The notes under the pieces: generated by a model | Databases searched by the model: none | The model's input: the letters and a program-made list of their open reading frames with translations, nothing else | What the model was told of the DNA's origin: nothing | Part shown: one piece after another, positions 9,096-16,573 of the stretch | Position numbering within the stretch: position 1 is the first letter of the stretch | Layout of the letters: each line of letters opens with the position of its first letter | Assembly: GCA_023424965.1 (NCBI GenBank) | Contig: JAFADI010000080.1 | Location: forward strand, 1 to 40,943 | Source: Bacillota bacterium | GTDB taxonomy: Bacteria; Bacillota; Clostridia; Acetivibrionales; JAFADI01 | Length of the DNA stretch: 40,943 nucleotides | Direction: 5' to 3' | Made by a program: the position numbers and the translations under genes

Positions 9096-9119
9096 ACCGT
9101 GGAAATATATTCATCGGTA

Positions 9120-9158
9120 GATAACCAGCCGGAAGCGTAGAGCTACCGACTGGTTATC
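9120..9158 (+). terminator. Hairpin between stalk protein and SipW genes
   Basis: GATAACCAGCCGG (9120-9132) pairs with CCGACTGGTTATC (9146-9158) with one G-U pair and a 13-base loop, followed by CTTATTT. A second, overlapping inverted repeat (CGGTAG/CTACCG) shares the loop. It may be a partial terminator that lowers expression of the signal peptidase gene relative to the genes before it. Confidence 0.5.
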
Positions 9159-9213
9159 CTTATTTGGGCCATTTATGACGCAAGTCTGACCAAGGTGATG
9201 GGGGTCACTTATC

Positions 9214-10422
9214 ATGCTAAAAAGATATCTGCCGCAAAGGCCATCGAGAGCAAAAGTATGTTTAGTTGTGGGAGCCATGCTCTTCATCTATTTATTGGAC
9301 AACCTGCCCGTAAAAGCGTTAATTGGCTCCGATATATTCAGCAATGTTTTAAAGCCCGTACTATGGCTTGGCCTCGCCTTTACAGTGTGGACATTTCCGC
9401 GGATCCGCGCAAGAGCTTCTTTGAGGCACAGGGAAAGTATCCTGTGGTGGGCATTTATCCTTGCGGTTGTCCTAATAGTAGCGCAGGTCTGCGCCGGATT
9501 ATTGCTGGACGGTTTTGGGAAAAGCCCCTACAGCCATTCCTTCAAGGGTATACTTCTCAATGTACTTGTGATAGGGTCAGTTCTTGTGGGGCGGGAAGCT
9601 GCCAGAGGGTATATGGTAAACAGCCTGGCCCGTGAAGAGAAGTTCCTGGTATTTATCCCCATAGCGTTGCTTATGACCGCTTTCGGTTATCCGGTAAGCA
9701 AGTTTACAAGTCTCAAGAGCCTGGAGGAAACGGTGAAATACCTGGCACAATATTTTGTTCCCGACTTTTGCCAGAACCTTCTGGCCACCTACCTGGCTTT
9801 TCTGGGAGGATGGATCCCGTCACTGATCTATATGGGAGTGCTGCAGGCTTTCCACTGGCTTTCTCCCATTTTGCCCAATCTCAAATGGATTACTGCGGCC
9901 CTGGTGGGTATCATGTGTCCGGTCTTTTCTTTGACGGCCATGCAAAACATTTACTTAAAGGAAACAAGGACGCTGAAGAAGCTGGAAAGCAAGCAGGAAA
10001 GCCCTTTGAGCTGGATGGTTACAAGCATACTGTCCATAGGGATTATATGGTTCGCCGTGGGGGTGTTTCCGGTTTATCCTTCGGTTGTTGCCACCGGCAG
10101 TATGGAGCCGATGATTATGCCGGGGGATATGATCCTGGTGGACAAGGTGGAGAAAATGGGGGACATTGACAGGCTGAAGGCCGGGGACGTGATCCAGTTT
10201 AAAAGAGAAAATATTTTAATCTCCCACCGGATCGTTGAGGTGATTGAGAGGGAAAAGGCAAAAAGCTTCAGGACCAAAGGCGACAACAACAATGTGGAGG
10301 ACAGGGAACTGGTGAAACCGGGGGATGTGAAAGGAAGGATTATACAGGTGGTGCCCAAAATAGGCTGGCCCACGCTGCTGATCAAGAAAAAGGATGAGGT
10401 GCCCGGGGGAGTGGTCTTCTGA
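9214..10422 (+). CDS. sipW: SipW-type signal peptidase I with long membrane N-terminus
   Basis: The C-terminal third carries the ER/archaeal-type signal peptidase I signature. It has nucleophile Ser296 in VVATGSMEPMIMPGDMILVD, catalytic His338 in ILISHRIVEV (in place of the Lys of ordinary bacterial enzymes), and FRTKGDNNNVEDRELVKPGD. This Ser/His type is SipW, which processes TasA-like proteins. Ordinary SipW is under 200 residues; here 402 residues include about 280 extra N-terminal residues with six to eight membrane segments. The gene lies next to four genes with SipW-type leaders, so its substrates are probably those products. ATG at 9214; the ribosome-binding site (GGGGGT) is somewhat far upstream. 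The end is convergent with the next gene. Confidence 0.87.
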   Translation: MLKRYLPQRPSRAKVCLVVGAMLFIYLLDNLPVKALIGSDIFSNVLKPVLWLGLAFTVWTFPRIRARASLRHRESILWWAFILAVVLIVAQVCAGLLLDGFGKSPYSHSFKGILLNVLVIGSVLVGREAARGYMVNSLAREEKFLVFIPIALLMTAFGYPVSKFTSLKSLEETVKYLAQYFVPDFCQNLLATYLAFLGGWIPSLIYMGVLQAFHWLSPILPNLKWITAALVGIMCPVFSLTAMQNIYLKETRTLKKLESKQESPLSWMVTSILSIGIIWFAVGVFPVYPSVVATGSMEPMIMPGDMILVDKVEKMGDIDRLKAGDVIQFKRENILISHRIVEVIEREKAKSFRTKGDNNNVEDRELVKPGDVKGRIIQVVPKIGWPTLLIKKKDEVPGGVVF

Positions 10423-10438
10423 GGACGAAGTACGTAAA

Positions 10439-10468
10439 AAATAGAGCTGATGTGAATCAACTCTATTT
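10439..10468. terminator. Bidirectional terminator between convergent genes
   Basis: AAATAGAG (10439-10446) pairs with CTCTATTT (10461-10468), and the stem extends inward as TGAT/ATCA across one mismatch. On the minus strand the stem is followed by a run of T, which fits ending the minus-strand TasA-like gene. On the plus strand it can end the SipW transcript. Confidence 0.65.
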
Positions 10469-10485
10469 GAAAATTATGTTTAATT

Positions 10486-11214
10486 TTATTCTACTGCATT
10501 GAACTGAGTCCATTCCATGTTGATCGTGACGCTGAACTGTTTGTCTTCAAAAGCGTTGCTAAAGCCTTGGCCAAACTGGAACCTGACATATCCGCTGAAT
10601 TCTTTCCCCTCGCTGCTTGACAGTTTTAAATGCTGTCCTGGCTCCAGCCTAATAGAGCTGCTCTTCAGGGTCTCATTGATTTTGCTCTCCAGTTCACCTA
10701 AAGGGATAGGCGAACCGTTTACGCAGGGTAATTCCTTAATAACCGTATCATTGCTGTCATAAAGTATAAATTCAAGATTGCTTATTTTCAGGTTGCTGTC
10801 CAGCTCACTTAAAAGAGAGGCCTCGTTCTGGCCATTTAAAAATGAGTCAGTAATATCCCTGGAAATTTTACAATTTTTAAATATTACCGGCATTGTTCCC
10901 TTATTTTCAAGTTCAAAAGGAATATAATAGTACATGCCGGGGAAAACGCCCCCGAACTCCACGGAGAGTGTCTGGTTGTCATTTGACAATGTGTAAGGTG
11001 TCACCCTTGAATTACGGTAATCAATCCTTGTATTTCCGTCTTCAATGTATGGCAGCTCAACGTATTTTGAATTTACAGGCAAGAATTCGACCTTCAATTC
11101 CCCTGTAGAAACGGTACTTGTTATGCTTACCGTTTGGTTCCAATAAGCGTATACGACTCCAAACAAAGCAACTGAGATTAATAACGTAAGGATAAGGATT
11201 TTTGCTCTGTTCAT
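10486..11214 (-). CDS. SipW-dependent TasA-like surface protein
   Basis: This 242-residue protein starts MNRAKILILTLLISVALFG and continues VVYAYWNQTVSITSTVSTG. This is a textbook SipW-cognate leader with the YAYWN site and the T-G element. The mature domain contains FGGVFPGMYYYIPFELENKG followed by TMPVIFKN. This 'PG-x(8)-N-x-G-x-x-P/V' strand pair is also seen in its neighbours and is typical of the TasA/camelysin beta-sandwich. Product is secreted, cut by SipW and probably assembled at the surface. It lies on the opposite strand, 89 bases downstream of another TasA-like gene with a hairpin between, so the two may be co-transcribed. A ribosome-binding site (AGAGAGG) lies about seven bases before the ATG. 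Confidence 0.83.
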   Translation of the reverse strand: MNRAKILILTLLISVALFGVVYAYWNQTVSITSTVSTGELKVEFLPVNSKYVELPYIEDGNTRIDYRNSRVTPYTLSNDNQTLSVEFGGVFPGMYYYIPFELENKGTMPVIFKNCKISRDITDSFLNGQNEASLLSELDSNLKISNLEFILYDSNDTVIKELPCVNGSPIPLGELESKINETLKSSSIRLEPGQHLKLSSSEGKEFSGYVRFQFGQGFSNAFEDKQFSVTINMEWTQFNAVE

Positions 11215-11261
11215 TTTTACACCTCTCTTTATTCAACTGCTAGGGAGGGCGATAGTAACAA

Positions 11262-11284
11262 AGCAGGGGTGAGATACCCCTGCT
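11262..11284 (-). terminator. Hairpin between the two minus-strand TasA-like genes
   Basis: AGCAGGGGT (11262-11270) is perfectly complementary to ACCCCTGCT (11276-11284) with a five-base loop. On the minus strand it is followed by TTGTTAC, a poor U-tract. It therefore reads as a partial terminator or an mRNA-stabilising hairpin that would make the first gene more abundant than the second. Confidence 0.5.
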
Positions 11285-11303
11285 CTAAATGAAAGATATA
11301 CCA

Positions 11304-11930
11304 TTAGTTCGGAGCGTTAAACTGCTTGAATGTGGGAGTAATTGTGAAGAACATATCAGTTTGATTTTCTTCGTCATTTGTGACCTCTGCACCCTTCAGC
11401 GTCACATTGATGGCAAAGGTACCGGTATAGCCTTTTTCTATATATACGGGTTCAGGGAAAGTATATCCTGTCAAAAAGCCCAAAATGTTATATTGAGGTG
11501 TTAAAGTAACAGGAACACCGTCTGAGCCGTTAAGTGACGGAGTAAATGTTACATCGGAGAGGTTAATGTATTTTCCTAGCTCAAGACCGTTTGCATTTGT
11601 ATCCTGAATGGCAAATATAGGACTGTCAACCTTAACTTTCATGTCGCCGGTATTCCTAACCGTTACATAGGCGGTAGCCTGTGCACCCGGATACATCTTT
11701 TTCAAAGCTAACTTTGCCGAATACTGGGATTTTTCTATAGGAGTAGATACATCAATGTACGGTGCATCTGCAGGAGCAGCAACGATCGATGCACTTTCCA
11801 CATTGACGTCCAACTGGCCTGTTGCCACAGTACTCGTAATTTCAATACTCTGGTTCCACCACGCATATCCAGCGCCAACCAACATTACTGCCACAGCAAG
11901 GGCAAGAACTAAAAACCTGGTCTTTTTCAT
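11304..11930 (-). CDS. SipW-dependent TasA-like surface protein (probable major subunit)
   Basis: This 208-residue product starts MKKTRFLVLALAVAVMLVGA and runs on as GYAWWNQSIEITSTVATGQL. The leader is of the SipW-cognate kind, with YAWWN in place of YAYWN. The mature part contains LKKMYPGAQATAYVTVRNTG followed by DMKVKVDSP, the same PG/NTG strand pair as its neighbours. Its ATG at 11930 follows AAGGAGA on the minus strand; a TTG six codons further upstream overlaps that site and is not preferred. It is the first gene of the minus-strand pair, has the best ribosome-binding site, and is followed by a hairpin. These features would fit the most abundant fibre subunit, but that is inference. Confidence 0.83.
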   Translation of the reverse strand: MKKTRFLVLALAVAVMLVGAGYAWWNQSIEITSTVATGQLDVNVESASIVAAPADAPYIDVSTPIEKSQYSAKLALKKMYPGAQATAYVTVRNTGDMKVKVDSPIFAIQDTNANGLELGKYINLSDVTFTPSLNGSDGVPVTLTPQYNILGFLTGYTFPEPVYIEKGYTGTFAINVTLKGAEVTNDEENQTDMFFTITPTFKQFNAPN

Positions 11931-11966
11931 AACAAATCTCCTTTTCAAATTTAATTTTCAAGAATA

Positions 11967-12010
11967 GCAAATAAAAAATTGCCGGCCTGAGTATTTTCTA
12001 TTTGCCTCAG
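11967..12010 (-). promoter_or_regulatory. Leader with competing hairpins upstream of TasA-like gene
   Basis: In the 333-base divergent gap (11931-12263), read on the minus strand, CTGAG (12010-12006) can pair with CTCAG (11991-11987), followed by GCCGGCAATTTTTT, a terminator-like arrangement. Alternatively GCAAATA (12005-11999), inside that loop, can pair with TATTTGC (11973-11967), which includes the end of the T-run. The two structures exclude each other. The rest of the gap is AT-rich; I found no promoter I would defend for either direction. Confidence 0.35.
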
Positions 12011-12263
12011 TCATGCTTCCTATTTTAGGGTTTATTTATTTTCATTTCTCCCTTCGAAGGTAGAGTGTTTTGTGGTTCTGCCGGGTTATTTCTTATAGGA
12101 CGATTGACCTATGCTACTGCTACTTTAGTGCCATATGGACAAAATGTCCTTTGGCAATTTGGGGAAAGTATAAAACTTAAAATGTTTTAAATGAAAGGGT
12201 TGAATAAAAAGTATATGTTTGTTAAAATATGTAAATAAACCATATAATTGGGAGATGGCCTTC

Positions 12264-13532
12264 GTGAAATTAAAAATCAACAAAAATGTGAGAGCTGCCA
12301 TGTTCGTAATCTTTTCCGTCATTATCCTGGCGGTGTTGCTGCTTGCCTATAGGGAGTACACCACTCCCCATTTCAGAGAGGACAAGCTGTCTCTTTACAA
12401 ATACAGCAGCAAGGGGGCGGTCAGTTACAACGCCGGCTTGAAGCGCAATATCCTTTACAGTCAGCCCAGCCTTCCCGAAGGGAGCATCTATATTACCGAA
12501 TTTGTCGATACCATTACCGCCACCTTCAATTATGATTTCAGCGGCGAGCGGGCGGCTCAAATCAAGGGAGACTATGCCATAACTGCCGTTGTGGAAGGCT
12601 ATAATAATGAAGACAAAGGAGGAGGCCAGGAGGGGCAAAAGGACTCCGGGAAGGACAGCGGACAAGCCAAGGGGCCTAAAGTTCTGTGGAAAAAGGAATT
12701 TGTCCTGACACCGAAGACGAGTTTTCAGACTGCCGGGAAAACGGCCTCCGTCACAAAAGGCGTCGCGCTGAAATACGAGGAATACAGCAGCTTTGCAAAA
12801 AAAGTGCTGGAAACTGCCAGGCTCAACACTCCCACCAGGCTCTCCGTACTTATGAACGTAAACCTGAAGGCGGAGACGGACAGCGGGCCCGTGGAAGAGC
12901 AGGTATCCCAGTCCATGGTGATCCCTCTGGGAACAAGCAGTTTTGAAATCATTAAAAATGAACTGAAAGAAAATCAAAAAGCCCTGGAAGAAACGAAAAA
13001 GGTCCGTCTCCCTGTAAATATGAACCTTATCCTATTGTATTGCATCATCGGAGGCATAGTATCGGCAGCCCTGATTGGCACTGCCTTCTTTACCTCGTCG
13101 GAAGCTGGAACAGACCCCTATTTGAAAGCCCTGGACAAAATCTTCAAAAGCCACGGCAGCCGTCTGGCAGCTCTGAGCAGCGAGATTGCAGCAACCAGTG
13201 AGAATACTCTTACCGTAAGGTCCATGGAGGATCTGGTGAGAATCTCCGATGAAACCCAAAAACCCATTTTGTACCCCTACAGTACCAATAGTGAAGATAT
13301 ATCCCGCTTCCATGTCTACGACGGTAACCTGGCCTATGTGTTTGATCTGAAAGATGCCTTCCACATATCCCGGCAGGAGAAGAAGGCGATGGAAACAAGC
13401 AGGACCGAAGCAGGCAAAAAAGGAGGCAGTGAAAAGGGCGGCAAACCGACAGCACAGCATGGCAGAAAATCAGGAATAAAAGCGGTGCCCTTTGAGGTGG
13501 ATACAGCCAAAAATAAAGAGCTTGAGCCATGA
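12264..13532 (+). CDS. DUF5305-like two-pass membrane protein
   Basis: The 422-residue protein has one membrane segment near residues 10-32 and a second at about 255-277 (LILLYCIIGGIVSAALIG). The region between lies outside and looks like a beta-rich domain. It contains FREDKLSLYKYSSKGAVSYN, 'ITATFNYDFSG' and a Lys/Gly-rich loop. The layout and the 'SYN-x-LKxNxLY' region resemble DUF5305 proteins, which I recall occurring near SipW-type signal peptidases in archaea and Clostridia. Function unknown; a membrane partner for export or assembly of the TasA-like proteins is plausible. GTG at 12264 has GGGAGA at 12250-12255 at proper spacing. The C-terminus is a basic, disordered cytoplasmic tail. 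Confidence 0.6.
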   Translation: MKLKINKNVRAAMFVIFSVIILAVLLLAYREYTTPHFREDKLSLYKYSSKGAVSYNAGLKRNILYSQPSLPEGSIYITEFVDTITATFNYDFSGERAAQIKGDYAITAVVEGYNNEDKGGGQEGQKDSGKDSGQAKGPKVLWKKEFVLTPKTSFQTAGKTASVTKGVALKYEEYSSFAKKVLETARLNTPTRLSVLMNVNLKAETDSGPVEEQVSQSMVIPLGTSSFEIIKNELKENQKALEETKKVRLPVNMNLILLYCIIGGIVSAALIGTAFFTSSEAGTDPYLKALDKIFKSHGSRLAALSSEIAATSENTLTVRSMEDLVRISDETQKPILYPYSTNSEDISRFHVYDGNLAYVFDLKDAFHISRQEKKAMETSRTEAGKKGGSEKGGKPTAQHGRKSGIKAVPFEVDTAKNKELEP

Positions 13533-13668
13533 CAGGATACTTACGAACCATGGCGATTACCCGAAAGTAGTAGTGCTGTTTACCCGTTGGCGGGAAGCAA
13601 AATGCGGCGACTGGCTGTAAAATTGTATAAAACAACTGTTTTTTGTATCAACCAACGAGGTGAATAAG
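13533..13668 (+). promoter_or_regulatory. GC-rich structured leader candidate before the LPFTG gene
   Basis: This gap contains a compact CCCG-TTGG-CGGG hairpin at about 13581-13592, flanked by TGCT/AGCA, and other GC-rich complementary pieces in an otherwise AT-rich intergenic stretch. It sits directly upstream of the sortase-substrate gene. It resembles a structured leader, but I could not assign it to any riboswitch class I know. No clear terminator lies between it and the gene. Confidence 0.25.
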
Positions 13669-14598
13669 TTGAAGGGTAGGAAAAGATCTCTGATAAGAAA
13701 ACTGCTGGATATTATACTCGTAATGATGATTGTTTTCAGCCTCTATCACGGGATTATCAATATTACCTATGCAAGTTCGAATACGGGCAACCCCAATGTG
13801 ACCGTCACAATCAATCCGAATGGACAGGTTGGCAGCGAAGGGAATCTTTTTGGAGAAGGCTTCTGGTATCCGGGAAAGAGCGAAACAGGGGTCATCAGGA
13901 TTTATAATAATTTTGGTCCCATAAATGTAAACGATCTGCGACTGAAGGTTACCCTGGACAAAATAAAAGAAGGCGAAAGCTGGGACAGGGTTTACAATTC
14001 CTTCGTAAGAAACATGAAGCTGACCTTGCAGAAGGGGAAATTGTTTGTTTTTAATGAAACGCTGCTAGAGGATGCAAGCCTTGAAAGCATGCTGCAAAGC
14101 AATGGGAATCAAGGGGAAGGAAGCCTGGCAAATTTTAAAATATTCAGCCTTATCAAAGGCGATACCTTTGATGTGAATTATACACTTCACATGGATGAAG
14201 CAGCGGAAAACGAACTGGAAAGCCTTTCTGCAACCATATCCGTGCTGCTGGATGTGGGGGGCTCAAAGGAAGATGAAGGGACTCCGGGAGGAGGAAACAA
14301 TTCCGACAATGGCAATGGCCCCATACCCGGAGGAGGGTCATCTGTTGAGGAAGTACCTGAACCCGGGGTACAGCCAGGGTTAGAGCAGGGAGTGCCGGCA
14401 GAGCCGCAGCAGGAAGAGATTGTGGAACTGGAGCCGGAAATTCCGGTTGTTCCGGAGGGAGGAAAAGCCCCGGTACACAAGCCCTCTGCAGAAATACCCG
14501 ATTTGCCCTTTACGGGAGGCAGCGATATGGCGGCTTGGGCAGCAGGTCTGGGTGGGATTCTGATTCTAGGAGGAAGCGTGCTCATGAGAAGGAAATAA
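13669..14598 (+). CDS. LPFTG sortase-anchored protein with TasA-like sequence features
   Basis: The 309-residue product has a Sec-type signal peptide (basic start, hydrophobic core, cut near TYASS). The mature domain has GEGFWYPGKSETGVIRIYNN, FGPINVNDLRLKV and NYTLHM, then a Pro/Gly/Glu-rich linker. The end is a sortase sorting signal: LPFTG at residues 279-283, a hydrophobic segment and the basic tail MRRK. The 'YPG-x(8)-IyNn-G' strand pair resembles the TasA-like neighbours, which suggests a related beta-sandwich. The adjacent sortase would cut between T and G and fix the protein to peptidoglycan. Start: TTG at 13669 with GAGGTG six bases upstream; GTG at 13660 would overlap that site. Confidence 0.8.
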   Translation: MKGRKRSLIRKLLDIILVMMIVFSLYHGIINITYASSNTGNPNVTVTINPNGQVGSEGNLFGEGFWYPGKSETGVIRIYNNFGPINVNDLRLKVTLDKIKEGESWDRVYNSFVRNMKLTLQKGKLFVFNETLLEDASLESMLQSNGNQGEGSLANFKIFSLIKGDTFDVNYTLHMDEAAENELESLSATISVLLDVGGSKEDEGTPGGGNNSDNGNGPIPGGGSSVEEVPEPGVQPGLEQGVPAEPQQEEIVELEPEIPVVPEGGKAPVHKPSAEIPDLPFTGGSDMAAWAAGLGGILILGGSVLMRRK

Positions 14599-14637
14599 TT
14601 GCGGTAAGAATATTATATATAGAGTTATTCAATCAAT

Positions 14638-14669
14638 ATATCCCTGTAAGACTGCACTTACAGGGATAT
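14638..14669 (+). terminator. Strong hairpin between LPFTG protein and sortase
   Basis: ATATCCCTGTAAG (14638-14650) is perfectly complementary over 13 bases to CTTACAGGGATAT (14657-14669), with a six-base loop and TGTTCT after it. It is terminator-like but has a short T-run. Partial read-through would make the substrate more abundant than its sortase. Confidence 0.7.
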
Positions 14670-14703
14670 TGTTCTGAGATTCGGGGAAAAAGGGGTGTAA
14701 CGG

Positions 14704-15408
14704 ATGCGAGGAATTTCAAGGAAAAATATAAGTATAATATTAATAGCCGCAGGGATTTTGATGGTTGCAGCCGCCATTGCCATTACTGCGGGGTGGAAAA
14801 TCGCTCAGCTGGAGCTGCTTGGGAAAAGTGCCGCAGACAGGGCTGAAAGGCTGCAGGCTGAGGGAAAAAACGCGGAAGTGCGGGAAACGGAACCGGGCCT
14901 TGAGGAGCAGGGAAAGGATAATGAGGCTGGCGGCAAGGCTTCTGGTGCTGTTGAAGGGCAAGAAAATAAGCTGCATATACCCGGGCTTCAAAGGCAAGAC
15001 TATAGTGACGGAAGCATGATCATATCCATTCCCCGACTGAAAGTCACGGCAGCAGTGGTGGATGGGACGGAGGAGGAAGTGCTGAAAAAAGGGCCGGGTT
15101 TGTATGAGATCAGCCCTCTCCCCGGTGAGGAGGAAGGGAATATATGTATCGCAGGGCATAGAACCTCCTACGGCGCATGGTTTGCAAAAATCGACAGGCT
15201 TTCCGAAGGAGACGACATCATTTTAGAGTTTGGAGGCTTCAAATTCATATACAAGGTTGAGAAGGTTTTTGCCGTATACAAAAAAGACTGGTCGGTTACA
15301 AAGCCCGCAGGCTATCCGGCGGTGACGCTTACGACCTGTCACCCGCCGGGGTCCGCGGAACAGCGGCTTGTGGCCAGGGGGAGACTTGCGGAGATAAAAC
15401 CAGAGTAA
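14704..15408 (+). CDS. Sortase (class D/E-like)
   Basis: The 234-residue protein has an N-terminal membrane anchor (residues about 8-30), a charged linker and a C-terminal sortase beta-barrel. The catalytic triad is visible: His152 in CIAGHRTSYGAWFAKIDRL, Cys212 in VTLTTCHPPGSAEQRLVARG and Arg221 in that same segment. TLTTC-H-P followed closely by R-L-V is the pattern of class D/E sortases. It joins sorting-signal proteins to the cell wall; the LPFTG protein immediately upstream is the obvious substrate. ATG at 14704 follows an AAGGGG site. The class cannot be fixed without a tree. Confidence 0.9.
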   Translation: MRGISRKNISIILIAAGILMVAAAIAITAGWKIAQLELLGKSAADRAERLQAEGKNAEVRETEPGLEEQGKDNEAGGKASGAVEGQENKLHIPGLQRQDYSDGSMIISIPRLKVTAAVVDGTEEEVLKKGPGLYEISPLPGEEEGNICIAGHRTSYGAWFAKIDRLSEGDDIILEFGGFKFIYKVEKVFAVYKKDWSVTKPAGYPAVTLTTCHPPGSAEQRLVARGRLAEIKPE

Positions 15409-15471
15409 AGCTTTTCCATACACTTTAATATAATTGGTTGATTTCTGTGAGGCTTTTGTTGGTATTGTAAT

Positions 15472-15494
15472 GGTATATCCGGCAAATCTATACC
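15472..15494 (+). promoter_or_regulatory. Perfect inverted repeat just upstream of LCP gene
   Basis: GGTATA (15472-15477) pairs exactly with TATACC (15489-15494), ending two bases before the GGAGG ribosome-binding site (about 15497-15501). It could be an operator or an RNA hairpin that affects translation. A TATAAT at 15429-15434 could be a -10 element but has no good -35. Confidence 0.3.
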
Positions 15495-15508
15495 CCGGAG
15501 GAATGAAG

Positions 15509-16570
15509 GTGTGTGCTAAAAATGACAATATAAATAAGGTTAAAGTTTCTAGAAGAAAAATATTGCTTTTTGCAGGAATTGCCGTCATCGTTGCATGTGC
15601 TTTGGGACTGGGAGCGTGGGAATATGTCAGCAGCGCAAAGGATTACAAAAATGTGCTTGCGGTGCAGGGAAAAAAGACTGCAGTTGATGAGAACGGTGCC
15701 AACAGCAGGCCCGATGGCCAAATCCCGGGCTCTACCACGCCGGCATCCGTTGACGTAAAAGAAGAAGACCCCTATGAAGCGGATAGAAAAAATTTGACGG
15801 AGAATTCATCTGCAAAAGACAATACAATAACGCTTCAGTTTTTGGGCATTGACAGAACGGAGGAGCGGGATAAAACCCTGGGTGTTTACCGCACGGACAC
15901 CATCGCTCTGGCCAGGATCAATCTGGAAACGAAGGAAATCACCGTCCTTAATATACCCCGTGATACCTATGCCTATATACCTTTAGTGAACAAAAGCGAT
16001 AAAATCAATCATGCCTATGCTTTTGGAAGCATAAAGGGTGACGGAGTAAAAAGCTCTATCGATACCATCAACAACTTCATCAAATATACTACGATAGACT
16101 ATTACTTCACGTTGGATATGGAGCCCATTCCTGAAATTGTGGATGCGCTGGGAGGAGTGGAGCTTGACGTGGAAATCGACATGAAAAGCCATGGCGCCAA
16201 CCTGTCAAAGGGCTTTCAACTGTTGGACGGCAACAAGGCCTTTGACTATATACACTGGAGATATTCAGAAGACGGCGATATAGGGAGAATCAAACGGCAG
16301 CAAAAATTCTTTAAAGCCATGTATACGAAGCTGAAGGAGAAGGATCAGCTGTTAAAGGCTGTAGAGCTGGCACTTAGCTACAATAAGTATATTAAAACCA
16401 ATCTAAGTGCCAAACAGTTGATTTCGCTGGCAGTGCTGGCAAAAGACATGCCGGAGGGAAACACCACGTTTTATACGGTGCCCGGTACCCCCAGGTATGT
16501 AAACAACCTATGGTACTGGTATCCTGAAGAAAAGAAGACGGATGAGCTTTTGAAAAAGCTGTTTCAATAG
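15509..16570 (+). CDS. LytR-CpsA-Psr (LCP) family protein
   Basis: The 353-residue protein has a short cytoplasmic start, one membrane segment (residues about 12-32), a disordered linker and a C-terminal extracellular LCP domain. Key features are LQFLGIDRTEERDKTLGVYR, RTDTIALARINLETKEITVL with the RDT of NIPRDTYAYIP, and 'HAYAFG' and 'GGVELDV' segments. The catalytic domain ends with HWRYSEDGDIGRIKRQQKF, the conserved Arg-rich pyrophosphate-binding end. LCP proteins transfer lipid-linked teichoic acid or polysaccharide onto peptidoglycan, so here it may attach the polysaccharide made by the cluster at the left edge. GTG at 15509 has GGAGG seven bases upstream. Confidence 0.9.
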   Translation: MCAKNDNINKVKVSRRKILLFAGIAVIVACALGLGAWEYVSSAKDYKNVLAVQGKKTAVDENGANSRPDGQIPGSTTPASVDVKEEDPYEADRKNLTENSSAKDNTITLQFLGIDRTEERDKTLGVYRTDTIALARINLETKEITVLNIPRDTYAYIPLVNKSDKINHAYAFGSIKGDGVKSSIDTINNFIKYTTIDYYFTLDMEPIPEIVDALGGVELDVEIDMKSHGANLSKGFQLLDGNKAFDYIHWRYSEDGDIGRIKRQQKFFKAMYTKLKEKDQLLKAVELALSYNKYIKTNLSAKQLISLAVLAKDMPEGNTTFYTVPGTPRYVNNLWYWYPEEKKTDELLKKLFQ

Positions 16571-16573
16571 GCT

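Noticed and set aside
11941..12110. c-di-GMP (GEMM) riboswitch in the TasA-like leader
   Set aside because: An AAACC-loop-GG piece is present, but the conserved GGGACGCAAAGCC part is absent.
12270..12977. Long minus-strand open frame opposite the DUF5305-like gene
   Set aside because: No ribosome-binding site, His/Cys/Phe-rich low-quality protein, shadow of the plus-strand gene with two clear membrane segments.
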